Shown one piece after another: positions 47,601 to 56,952 of a stretch of 64,000 nt of DNA. A model generated the notes under the pieces. That model saw nothing but the letters and a program-made list of their open reading frames with translations. It did no database searches and was not told the origin of the DNA. Origin of the DNA: Cryptomeria japonica. Lineage: Eukaryota; Streptophyta; Pinopsida; Cupressales; Cupressaceae. The stretch covers positions 824,040,896 through 824,104,895 of the forward strand of contig NC_081414.1 of NCBI RefSeq assembly GCF_030272615.1. Reading direction: 5' to 3'. Both the position numbers and the translations under genes were made by a program. Each line of letters opens with the position of its first letter. The first letter of the stretch is position 1.

Positions 47601-47840
47601 GTTTATGATATCATTCTCTTCCTTTAGGATAGCTAAATAGGAAGGGCACATTTTAGGAGAATTGTCAAGATCACTCTTAAAGTCTTCATCCTTAGAGCAT
47701 GGGAGAGTCTCAAAGGGATTGGTAGCAACTCTTTTAGGCACTAAAATGTTGTTATAGATCGGGGGAGGTTCCTTAGGAGAAGGAAAAATTGAAACAAGGG
47801 AAGCTAACCCATTATCACATCTATGATATGAATGCATCAT
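44661..47840 (-). CDS. Element H 1,059-residue protein with protease-like and G-patch domains
   Basis: An uninterrupted frame from ATG at 47,840. Residues 1 to about 420 are acidic, Ser/Pro-rich and built of weak repeats such as SPK and DEPL-type words. About 430-490 contains three diverged units with VQGGY or VQGAC. Around 530-590 a helical segment (YDLIEQLKTTPAKI) matches the segment before the protease in G. The retropepsin-like domain (about 605-735) has LVDNGSGLN near 628 and LLGRPWIHSM. The G-patch (about 885-935) reads KHGYHGNGCGAHEQG, then FGLGY. The protease could mature a Gag-type product; the G-patch is known to bind nucleic acid in retroelement proteins. It lacks capsid and zinc-knuckle motifs. 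It could be a trans-acting or structural protein of a non-autonomous family. Confidence 0.88.
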   Translation of the reverse strand: MMHSYHRCDNGLASLVSIFPSPKEPPPIYNNILVPKRVATNPFETLPCSKDEDFKSDLDNSPKMCPSYLAILKEENDIINTFLNVTSPSFHDASLSEKVLMDIDLFSPKVGPSTGGMLVQQEVMNTSFKDLLPKHESLEKYVHVPPKKHSLHEDPFMQEDDIIPTFPSDGISFSNKIPTRDDELMINAYPSPKVCLTHKHPLEKEDEIISNFLNSLSPKDHIEHILRKEDDFNISIDALPPKDEELINNVISSPEIDNTSNIPFNNLTIWDEPLEEGVDYSLSLDSFSPSLNLNYSHSKNKVSPSPQLGSTHKETLVQSKMVNISFKDLPLKSETLKSSVDPYPREFIPHVDPMMIKDDMTFPSITLPTRTSMPIPCLSPKIDLIRDKILVQEKTINNSSNTFVHSSKPSSINLIHVNETPNKPLFTVQGACPSQNSQCLNKPILVVQGGYANDSFCTPKKPIITVQGGYSTKSPYEYAKQLARESYHAVAHTYNTRNNTQPNPPPVIPTSLPPSQPILPQAPHISQMLSKDYDLIEQLKTTPAKISLWDLIQTSSAHHGMLQDALKNLNVPPPNTSSNIVSLVNSVMNPKAQIVFTQDELPISEIQQQYDPLMIVVIINDTAIRRTLVDNGSGLNVCSINLLHKMNVDTSLIEPDSRPIRGFDNVAKSSLGIITLPVIVGPVTLPTPIHVMSGNLTYNLLLGRPWIHSMQAVPSTLHRQVKFIYNNKTYTLIGDTNLQACLQTSTSKGSSSKSSSSNDDSLNKIPMDESSPSDNQNSLDEPKAPEEDSSRLESTHEKAFDPEKVLTEDDWGSLDFNPTFVGEYRVPPRVLKVKKKEETRDQSVLPELMNNNFVAASQTSSPHISNSEEFDSLSYEKPPSLPEMADRYGRGFHIFAKHGYHGNGCGAHEQGIKVPLETNFHNYAFGLGYNPCKRTKASKRPSLNVNAIFSSDDDLTSTKSSSISINSHSPHKEILAMNKSLYESLQISKSTYESLSPIHHKVLSSRDKALINYTHLSSKISCNFSSSIFITLYMFLISLIVEHLPCHIQIPHSIYHVFK

Positions 47841-48143
47841 GACAACAATTTTTCTCTTTCAAATTATAACACATGCAAAATAGAAGGAAATGTTTAATTT
47901 TAACCAATGCAAACACTTAGAATGTAGATTTAGAAAATGAAATTTATGATTAAAATGAGTTCCTAAATCAGATTTGAAATTATTGATCCAATTAAGCTAT
48001 CCACAAGTTCAACTTTGAATTGAAAAATTAGGGTTTTAGCAAAAATTTCCTCAAAATTTTTGAATCTTGCAAGAAATTAAAACTTGTAAATAGCATAAAC
48101 ACTCAAATTTGAAAACATAAATTAGAATTAGAGAAGATTGGAG
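47841..48143 (-). other. Element H 5' leader
   Basis: About 300 bp, AT-rich, between the primer-binding site and the ORF. It is much shorter than the leaders of E, C and G and shares no obvious block with them. Confidence 0.6.
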
Positions 48144-48161
48144 TTCACGTCGGGTTCACCA
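48144..48161 (-). other. Primer-binding site of element H, Trp tRNA type
   Basis: The plus strand reads TTCACGTCGGGTTCACCA, all 18 bases agreeing with the 3' end of plant tRNA-Trp as I remember it. Four bases separate it from the LTR. Confidence 0.85.
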
Positions 48162-48165
48162 AAAA

Positions 48166-49834
48166 TGTGTGGGGGAAAAAGTGACACTAAGCAAACATGC
48201 CCTAATCTCACTTTCAACCACACACTTGTGGAATACGAAAGAGCCTAGAGGTATCACACAATTGGCTACTTCTTTTTGTGGAAGAGAGAGCCACGGATAC
48301 CTATTAGGATTTCTATTCCTTTGTTGTAATTGAAAGATAAATGATGCAAGTTCAATCCCTAACCCCAAAGTGCAAGTAGGAACTAATGACAAGATTGCAG
48401 AATTGAACTTAAATAATGGAAAGCTATAAATACAAGGATAAGACAAGAATGCAAATGCGTACTCAGAGTCAAAATCTGAGTGAAAATGTTCAGGACGGGG
48501 GCGCGGGCGCCACTGTACTGATTCTGCCCCTGAAACTGCTCCGAAAATTGCTGTTTTGCACTCTGAAAAGCTGTCAAAAATGCTGAAAATGTTGTCTGTC
48601 AGGAGGACCAGGGCGCCCAGTGCCCCTGTCCCAGGGACTAGGGCGCCCAGCGCCCCTGTCCTGGCAGGACCAGGGCACCCCATGCCCCTGTCCTGGTCTT
48701 TTGCTCTAAAACTTGGTGTGTTGTTTGGTCTCCGTCTGCTTCTTCCGGATCTGTAACTTGCAGCGTCGTCCGAGTCCCGAAACCTGTACTTATATTTGAA
48801 AAGGTGTTTGGGTGGCTATATAGGGTTTTGCCTTAGTCAAACCCCCACTTCGGTGATTTCCACCTCCATGAATAGCCAAGTTGTATTGTAAAATGTATTG
48901 TGTGTGCAGACCTAGTGTATGTGCAAGGTCCTAAAATGCAAGAAAGCAAACTAGAGCAACCTAGAAAGTAAACCCTAATTGTTTGTAAATGATAATGTAA
49001 ATGCTCTAAATCAAGATGCAAAGTGATCTAAAGCATGAATAAAGGATATAATGAAGCTTATGCAAAGACATGAAAACAACATGAAATCATACCCAACCCT
49101 TAAGGGAGGAGTACAAGCCAATCTTCAGTCGGTAATCTCCTATTGTTCTTCAATGTCTTCAAAGCTCTAAATGGATGAATGAAATTTGATGAATGCTTGA
49201 TAGATGGATGTTGAGTGTTGTTGAAGTCTTCAAAGATCTGCTCTTTCGCTGCTTAGAAGGTCCCTGAAAACAAAATTCGGATCCTTTCAAATGAAGAAAG
49301 AGAGCTCTTATATATGAAACCCTAGGTCTTAATTTCAACTTTTGGCCGACCTAGAGATTGAATCTCCCGCCAATTTCTTGGGGTTAAGCTTTATTTTATG
49401 ATTGGATCGCGCTCCTAAAATTTCGGGAAAAATGTCCGGGACCATGTGCACTCCGGGCGCCATGGTCCCGACAACTTTTCACCAAATTTTCAGGGCCATC
49501 AGATATGATGATTTTAGAGAGAATCCCGAAGTTACAGGTGATTTTGAGATGTTTTGACCGCTGAAATCAAGCCCCCAAGCTCAAAATAGGACCTAATTAG
49601 GGGTTTTGATTAAATGATTTATAGGAGGAATAAAATGAAAAGGGCACACTTTAATGAAAGGGCCCAACTTTATGATATGGAAGATGATGAAATAGGACCT
49701 TAGACCTAATTAATTTGATTATTTAAGTGCCAAAGGGGAAATGTAATGCAAGATGCAAAATGCGCCAAGGCGGGTGCTAAACTAGGTGTGAAATTGTACC
49801 ACCCTAGCAAGTGCGTACAATTTACGACGCTACA
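48166..49834 (-). repeat. 5' LTR of element H
   Basis: Partner of 41,333-43,002, 1,669 bp. Edges are set by the primer-binding site on the left and the GATTT duplication on the right. Confidence 0.95.
49307..49314 (-). promoter_or_regulatory. TATA box in the 5' LTR of element H
   Basis: The minus strand reads TATATAAGAGCTC, a good plant TATA box in the middle of the LTR. Transcription would begin about 30 bp further on, near 49,280. The same sequence is present in the 3' LTR near 42,475. Confidence 0.55.
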
Positions 49835-49839
49835 GATTT

Positions 49840-50476
49840 ATGACTAGTTTGGATCTCCGTAGAGTTTCAATTTTGTGATTCTCCATTCCACAACCATTTT
49901 GATGCCTGTCACCAATGCCTCATATTCAACAATGTTATTTGTGCATGGAAACATGAGCCTATATGATCTTAGTATGGTGTGTCTGTCAGGAGTGATGAAC
50001 AAAATGCCAACACTTGAGCCATTTTGAGTGTAGGATCCATCAAAGTAGAGGGTCCATTGCTTGGTGGTCATAGTAAGAACATCCCTATTTGGAAATTCAA
50101 TCGCCATTGGTTGTTTATTTGGTAATGGTGCATTAGCTAATTGATCTGCAATCACTTGTCCTTTGATAGCTCAACACTCTGTTTATTGGATATCAAATTC
50201 ACTGAGAATCATTACCCATTTAGCCAATTTGCCCGTGAGAGCTGCTTTGATGAGCAAGTATTTGAGAGGGTCAATTTTTGCTACTAGCTTGATTGTATGA
50301 GCTAGCATGCAATGTCAAAACTTTGGAGAAGCAAATACCACTATGAGACAAGCTTTCTCAATGAATGTATAATTGAGCTCGTATCCATTCAAAGTTCTAC
50401 TGATATAATAGATAGCTCTTTCTTTGCCTTCTTTATTTTCTTGTGCTAACAGTTCCCCTAGTGATATGTCTATTGT
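49840..50476 (-). pseudogene. Element G native RNase H and N-terminal half of the second RNase H
   Basis: The native gypsy RNase H (about 50,160-50,476) follows RT, with AQENKEGKERAIYY, FIEKACL, and a DPLKYLL then LTGKLAKW stretch. It is broken by several stops. The second RNase H starts after a short linker (ADQLANAPLP). It has LYFDGSYT (Asp39), NNIVEYEAL (Glu77) and LYGD (Asp101), counted from 50,155. A one-base change just after the last motif disturbs the frame. The rest of the domain is at 41,200-41,327 beyond element H. This order (RT, native RNase H, added RNase H, integrase) is the usual Tat order and contrasts with element A. Confidence 0.87.
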
Positions 50477-51460
50477 TTATATGTAGAGAATAAGTGGCTT
50501 CCCTACTATTGGTGGTACCAAAACTGGTGGGTTCATTAGATATTGCTTGATTTGATATAATGATTTTGCACATTTTGCTTCCCATCTGAATGGTACATTC
50601 TTATGTAACAAATGGTTGAATGGTAGACTTTTATCTGCTAGTTGATTGATGAATTGCCTGATTGATTGGAGCCATCCTTGCAATGATCTGAGTTGGCTGA
50701 TGTTCTTAGGTGGTGACATCTCCATGATGACTTGTACCTTTGCTGGATCTACTTCAATTCCCTTTTCTGAGACTATGTAGCCTAATAACTTGCCTAATGT
50801 TACCCCGAAGACACACTTCTTAGGGTTGAGCCTAACTTGAAATTTTTCCAATCTTTCAAAAAAATTCTCTAAGATGCCCAGATGTTTTGCTCGAGTAAAT
50901 GATTTAGCTAGTGAATCATCTACCTAGTCCTCCATGAAGGTATGCATCATGTCATGAAAGATAGTTGTCATTGGTCGTTGATAAGTTGCCCCATCATTCT
51001 TTAAGCCAAATGGCATGACATTCCAACAATATGTTCCCCAAGGATAGGTAAATGTTGTTTTATCTTGATCCTCTAGACCTATCTTGATTTGATTATATCT
51101 AGAAAAACCATCCATTAGTGATAACATTGCATGGCCTGCTGTGCGATCTACAATTATGTTGATATTGGGCAAAGGAAAGTCATCCTTTGGACAGGCTTTG
51201 TTGACATCTCTAAAATCACTGCATATCCTGATACTGCCATCTGGTTTTGAAACTGGTACAATGTTGGAAATCCATTCAGCATAATCTATAGGTTGAATAA
51301 ATCCAACGTCTAATAGTTTCTTTAGCTCAGCTTTGACCATGAGTGCCACATGTGGATTCATCTTTCTCAATTTTTGCTTAACTGGCTTAGCTCCTGGAGC
51401 AATAGAGAAGTGATGCATGATTAGATGTGGATCAATCCCGAGCATATCTGCGTATGACCA
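50477..51460 (-). pseudogene. Element G reverse transcriptase
   Basis: Landmarks in order are ADMLGIDP, KQKLRKMNP, FIQPIDYAEWISNIVPV, ICSDFRDVNKACPKDDFPLP, LMDGFSRYNQI, MPFGLKNDGATYQRPM and then the active site. There the expected Tyr of the YVDD box is a TAG stop (50,924-50,926), followed by intact VDD. The thumb has NPKKCVFGV and LLGYIVSEKGIEVDP. The phrases around CPKDDFPLP and the GIDP start are typical of Tat/Athila-type RT. The frame differs from that of the upstream protease region by a one-base shift in an A-run near 51,700. RT is inactive in this copy. Confidence 0.92.
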
Positions 51461-51668
51461 AGCAAAATTGATTTGCTTTTCTTTAAAGAATTTAATAAAC
51501 TCTTGTTTTTCTGCCTCTGTCAGAGATTCTGCTAGGCATATGTTTTTGGCTGCTTCTGTTGTACCAATGTTGATTTATTGAGTGGGCTCAATCAATATGG
51601 GTGATCGCTCCTGATAGTGTTTAGGAAGAGTGTCAAGTCTCTCATCTTTAGGTGCCTCAAAAAGGTTT

Positions 51669-52787
51669 TCACCCATAGATGCATCCTTTATTTTTACCTT
51701 TTTTGTGATCTAGTGCTGCCATTAATTGGTTTTTAGCAGTAGATCCTTTATTTCTTTCATTTTTGCGACTGAGAGACTTGTCACTCCCTTGATTGCAGAT
51801 GTCGTTACTTTCTTCACTGGTAGAGTCTATTTCTGGGTTAACGGTACATAAGTAATGGATAATGGATTCATCATTTGAGAATATTGGTATATCATGATTT
51901 TTCGGTTCATCCCAATCTATGAGGTCAGGAAAGATGAGTGGTAAAGAGTCATTGGGTGGGCCAAGTTCAACCGCTGTTAGTGTCAAGATGGAGGTATCAT
52001 CAAGGTTGGTTGGGATATTGAATAAGTTAACAATGTTGTCGAGGTCTTTGATGGTATCATCTTCTGTGTAAACTTGTTTGTAATGTTTCTGTTCATTTTC
52101 CATGGCGTCATAGATGTTCTATGGACCAAATTCAAGTATTCTAGGCTCTATACCTTGTTCTTCTTAAGAAAGGGGTGTATGACTGGTGTGTTCAGCAATA
52201 TCCTTAGTAACGTTGGAACTACCCCATTCATATTCATTTGAATCAATTTCAGAGGTATTATCCCAGATTCTTTCAGTACTGTGGACTGGTATGTTGTAGG
52301 GTGAAAACAGGTCCTTGATGATTGATACTAGTCTGACAATTTTCTCGAATTTGGTATCAGATCCTGCTTCTACTCGTTGCATCTGTTCATATACTATTTC
52401 TCCTCGGGGAGTAATGATGTTGTCAAAGGGTGATTCTTCTTTGTTTGAAACAAGTTCCTAGACATGATGTACCTCTGCACAAGGTGTTTCTGATGTTTGA
52501 ATGACTGACTTCTCTTGATGTTTCTCTTTTTCCTGGCATTCACATTCCTTTTGTATTATTTCTGCTGATTCAAATAGTGCCTCCTGCCATAAGTCTTCTT
52601 TGTATTTCTTCTTTGCTTTCCATTGAGGTTTTTGGTATTTTCTTGGTGTCTTCTTTGGTGGTAGAGTGTGTTCATAGCCCAATCCTGTTTTGTCTTTACA
52701 AAATTGTGAAGGAGGATCTAATGGTTCTGTGATGCCTTCCTGATGCTTGCCAATAGGTCCTTTGCCATTGTATCCCATTTGTTGCAT
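51669..52787 (-). pseudogene. Element G G-patch domain and acidic linker to RT
   Basis: The first 40 residues (52,670-52,787) form a G-patch: MGYNGKGPIGKHQEGI, then LDPPSQFCKDKTGLGYE. A Lys-rich stretch follows. In-frame stops lie near 52,458, 52,164 and 52,130. The remainder is acidic and disordered (for example 51,669-52,103). A G-patch after the protease is known in betaretroviruses and some plant gypsy elements and binds nucleic acid. The same protease-then-G-patch order occurs in element H. Confidence 0.8.
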
Positions 52788-52952
52788 GATTAGGTAGCCT
52801 TTTCCATATAGCTATGTCAGTATAGCTACTTCCATAGCAGCTGCTTAGTCTTCTTCTTCATCTTTGTATAGCCAACTAAGGATGTCCTTTTCTTCTGATT
52901 CATGTGCTAGTGTGCCTAGTTGAATAAACTTGCCATCAAACTTGGTGATGGG

Positions 52953-54515
52953 CTATGTTGCTTGATGTGTTGATGTTGTAGGTATCCCATGAGACTTAGG
53001 TGATGTTGGTAAGTTGAATAAACACAAGGGTTCCAAAGAGTACTTTCCCATGCCTTGTTCTTTGATTTTCATCTTCTGTTTGAAATCCATAGATAAAGAC
53101 TTAGGATTTTCCTGTTGAGGATCTGATGCTGAAGAAAGTTGTTTTTCTCTGTTATGTGGAACCAAACTATCTTTGGCTGCCCCCATAGCATTATAATATT
53201 GAAAAGGGTTATGATTCGTTAAAATAGAGATCTCTTGTCCGTTGTATGGGAACTTAACACATTGGTGATAAGTTGAAGGTACTTGTTGCATCTCATGTAT
53301 CCAAGGTTGGCCTAATAAGATATTATATGTGAGGTTTATGTCTAAGAGTTGGCACATAGTGTCCTTTTGTATTGGTCCCACTTGAATTGGAAACACCATT
53401 GTTCCTTTGGATGATCTCTCTTCATCATCATATGCTTTGATAGTGATCTTTTTGCATGGGCCAATAGACTCCTCAGAGAAGCCTAATGCACATATAAGTT
53501 TTAAGGTACAGATATTGAGTCCAGCTCCTCCATCTATTAATACTCTTTTGACTCGATGTTTGTAAACCAAGACTTCAATGTGGAGTGGAGTATTGTGTTG
53601 ATGGTTCAATAAAATGTTATCATGCTCAGAAAAGGTGAGATTATGAGGCCCTGTCATGTGAGCCACCATGGCTTGGAATTTGTCAGCATCCAAATCTTGA
53701 GGTACATTTGTTTCTAATAGTGCTTCTTCCAAGATGTCTTTGTGTTTTGGTGAAAATTTCAGCAACTCAAGTATACATATTTGAGTAGGAGTTTTGCATA
53801 GTTGACTGACCAGATCATATTGAATTTTGAGTATGGTGTTTGTTGTAGATGTATGTCCCTTCAAGACATATTTTTGAGCTCTGGTGGTTACATTGATTGA
53901 TTCATGTTCACGCTTGTCATTGATTGTAATGACATTTACTTGATTGTCATTGGTTGATATATGATTGATGGTGTTATTGTATATGTGATTGATACAAGCT
54001 CCACGTGTATCGTTTGAGGTTGAAGCTCCATCCTTGTTGTAATTTGGAAGAGGATTCTTAAAGGATCCATGGTCACCATTTGTCTTGAGACCTTCGACTA
54101 TTAAATCACCCCTATCAATCATGTCTTGAACAATGTTCTTCAGTCTCATGCAATCATTTTTTTGATGTCCTTTGTTTCGGTGAAAATCACAAAAGTGTGA
54201 GTCATTCCACCAAGGTGGTTTGACTTGTGGTTCAAAGTTGTTGATTTCTAGTAAAGAGATAATTTTGTTTGCCAAGAGCTCTTCGAATGTGGACTCCAAT
54301 GATTGCCCCAATGGTGTGTAAATGCATTTAGGAAAGTTATTGGTGTTACCTTGTGAGTTTGTATTGGGTCCTCGATTGGTGCTATTGTTTTGGGTATTGT
54401 TTGTGTTGTTTGTGTTGAGAGGATCTTGATTGGTATTGGGTGCATAAGTGTTAGTGCCTTGGTTAGCACCCTTTTGATTCTTAGTAGCCTGAGGATTACC
54501 TAATAAAGCCAACAC
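52953..54515 (-). pseudogene. Element G Gag zinc motif and protease
   Basis: After an Asn/Thr/Gln-rich opening there is a Cys/His motif (FCDFHRNKGHQKNDC, about 54,147-54,197) like the degenerate knuckle of plant gypsy Gag. Then comes a helical segment (YDLVSQLCKTPTQI) shared with element H. The retropepsin-like domain follows, with VLIDGGAGLNICT at about 53,515-53,550 and LLGQPWIHEMQQVPSTYHQ near 53,280. The frame is open over 520 codons. The same frame continues upstream into the capsid region across a stop near 54,580. Confidence 0.85.
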
Positions 54516-54581
54516 TGGTTGTTTGGACTTCGCATCATTAGATTCATTTCCTCCTTCATTTCCAGTGTTTTTGTTTCTAGT

Positions 54582-55295
54582 CTAGAACCTGGATTTGTCT
54601 AAGTTATTGTTGTTTTGGTTATTGTAGTTGGATGAATTTGTTCCTTCTTTGAAGAATTTCAATGTTCCTTTCTTGACACATGCCTCCTCTACTTGGATAC
54701 CATTTTCAATCAATTTGGCAAAATATGGCATGCATTGGAGTTTGAGTATGTAACTCATCTCGCTATTCAAGTTGTCGATGAAAATTTCCATCTTTTCCTT
54801 TTTAGGCACATCTCGACGATATCTCAAAACCATTTGTCGCCAATGTTGAAAGAATACCATAAATGTTTCTTTGTTTTTCTGTTTGGTATTGAAGACATCT
54901 AGCATGGTGATGGCATGTTTAATGTTGTAGGAATATTGAGTGATGAATTTTTTGACTAATTCATCAAAGGATCTAACAGGAGGTGTGATTTTGGACAACC
55001 ATTCCATCATTTGCCCTCCCAAGCTTCTTGGGAATAATCTCATTAAATAGGTGTCATCATGGGCAAATTCCAAGCTCATGGTACAAAATTCCCAGACATG
55101 ATCACACGGATCACTTTTCCCATCATACTTGTCAAATTTGGGAATGTCTAAATTTGGGGGAAAAGGTACCATTTTTAACCTTCTGTCAAAAGGATAAGGA
55201 CAAATTTCATTCAAGGAATACCGTACTATCGATCCCTTTTTTATGTCTTGCATTTTCTTTTGCAGCATTTGCATTTGTTGTGTGAGAGAAACCAA
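54582..55295 (-). pseudogene. Element G Gag capsid domain
   Basis: A classic gypsy Gag capsid region: IPKFDKYDGKSDPCDH, then a helical block with LFPRSLGGQMMEWL and FDELVKKFITQYSYN, then ETFMVFFQHWRQ. It would form the particle shell. It ends in an Asn-rich tail. The frame matches the downstream zinc and protease segment. The segment before it (55,296-55,740) is broken into different frames, with a repetitive Glu/Lys/Asn-type stretch near 55,380-55,440 where CAGGNATGTTTT-like words repeat. Confidence 0.88.
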
Positions 55296-55739
55296 GGGTG
55301 CATTTGTTTGCCGAGGGAAGAGTTCTTCCTTCTCATGGTTTCTAGTTTGGAATGACGTGTGTAACGATATGTTTTTCTCAGGGATGTTTTGCTCAGGTAC
55401 ATTTTGCTCAGGAATGTTTTTCTCAAGGTTACTTGGGTCTTCTTCTCTTTGCTATTCTTGATAAGTATAGAGTCAAGACCTTGTTCTAAAAGTTCTTGAA
55501 TCAAAGTCTTTTGGAATCCTAACTCCTTTGCTTGTGAGCATGAGTAGATGTTTCTCTTTGTCAGCCTCTATGAGTCTTTGGAATGAGGCACTTTCTTGGC
55601 ATTCCTAAAAGAGTTCTTTAGTGATCTCTGTGTCTTCTAGATTTGGATAGTCAAAGGGATTTGATAATCGTCACCCCATTCTAGACTCTGGTTGTGTTTC
55701 TCTTTGTTTGTTTCATTGAGAGCAAGTGATAGCGAGCAT

Positions 55740-56126
55740 CTAATAGAAACTTTCTGTGATGAAGGGAATGAATTCTTCTTCTGTGTTTTGTTCAGGTGTT
55801 GGTGGCTCTACTTGAGGTGTGTTGTAGGTGATGTAAACTTCTGGGAAGAAAGTGGAATTGATTTTTCCTCCGTGATTCATGCGTTGGCTAAATGCCACTT
55901 TTTGACAGAATGCTCTACTCTTTAATGGTTCCTTATCAAATTCATTTGTTTTGTCTTGAAGATACAAGCACATATGATAGAGGAATATTCGATGAGATTT
56001 GAAGAATTGGCGATTGATGTATAAAAATCTATTCCATTTGGCAAGTTTTAGAGAACTAGGTTGTTGTTTCCTCAACTTAGTGTTGTGATAAACACTCTTT
56101 CTTCTCAAAATATGAGGATTAGTCAT
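55740..56126 (-). pseudogene. Element G N-terminal Gag or leader-encoded segment
   Basis: An open piece of 128 residues from ATG at 56,126 in the same frame as Gag. It is basic at first (RRKSVYHNTKLRKQQ), with a hydrophobic middle (FLYHMCLYL) and a Pro/Glu-rich end. It may be the true start of Gag. No family recognised. Confidence 0.5.
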
Positions 56127-56587
56127 GCATAGGAAATCAATGGTTTCCTTTGATTTATTTTGGATTTAGATATCTTGTTTGGAAACTTAAGTTTTACTTT
56201 TATCAAATGAAGGTTTAGGTGCCCCCTCATGACAAAGTGCGTCAAATGTTATGGAATAAGAGCTTTCTCGATATGGAAACTCGATTTGACAACTTGAGTT
56301 TAAAACAAGTATGTTTTGGGATAAAAATCCATTTGATTGAAGGACCTTTTGATACATGTGATGGTGCTACCTGATTCTAATAGGAGAGATGTGTTTTATC
56401 TTTTGACTAGTTTTTGGATTTTGCCAACTTTGTTTTAAGGAAAACTTGCTTTTGGAGTAGTCTTGATACTCTGATTTTGATATTCTGTTTGATGGAGTCC
56501 AAGTGAGGAAAAATGACTTCCTAAACTGTTTTCAGAATTTTCAAAAAAAAGTTTATGTTCTACTCTCTGTTTTCTTAGTTTCGGCTA

Positions 56588-56952
56588 TGCGCTAAGCCAG
56601 AAACCCAATGCGCTACCAAATATTCACAATGTGCTAGAGAATGATCTGCACGCGCTAAGCTGCCTTTATTACGTGCTAACTTGAACTATTGGATTTTGGT
56701 TTGATTTGAAAGCTATGCATTAATATGTCCTATCAATGCGCTAACTGCTGACCTTAATGTGCTAATGTTTGATCTTAACATGCTAAGCTGTTGCTTTAAT
56801 GTGCTAGGATGTTTTTAGAAAGCACTAAGGTTCAAACTATTGAATTATGGGATTGATTATGCGCTAAAGTTCAGAATTTATGCGCTATGAGGAAGCTTTC
56901 ACATGCTAAAATATGGTTCCAAAGTGCTAAGATGTTGCTCTTACGCACTAAA
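56588..56952. repeat. 21-bp-phased GCGCTAA repeats, block 1, element G leader
   Basis: The word GCTA (or ACTA) within RYGYGCTAA recurs at 56,591, 56,612, 56,633, 56,654 and 56,675, then 56,740, 56,761, 56,782, 56,803 and 56,824, then 56,863, 56,884, 56,905, 56,926 and 56,947. Steps within each run are exactly 21 bp. The other 12 bases of each unit are almost free. On the minus strand the units read as heptapeptides beginning Leu-Ala-His, with several stops. Confidence 0.93.

Larger units (their letters stand above)
41333..49834 (-). mobile_element. Element H: complete non-autonomous LTR retrotransposon with one long intact ORF
   Basis: An 8,502-bp element with 1,670- and 1,669-bp LTRs, a GATTT duplication, a Trp-type primer-binding site and a polypurine tract. 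The only protein is a 1,059-codon open frame with a protease-like domain and a G-patch. No capsid, RT, RNase H or integrase is present. The LTR copies differ at roughly two to three percent of positions where I compared them. An open frame of this length in a young element suggests recent selection or very recent activity. It must rely on a helper element. Confidence 0.94.

Noticed and set aside
48144-48161. tRNA-like sequence considered as a tRNA gene
   Set aside because: Only the last 18 bases match, at the exact position of a primer-binding site next to an LTR.
51690-51715. A-run between G-patch and RT of G considered as a programmed frameshift site
   Set aside because: The shift needed is +1 and a one-base insertion in the A-run explains it; the zero-frame codons do not form the usual -1 heptamer.
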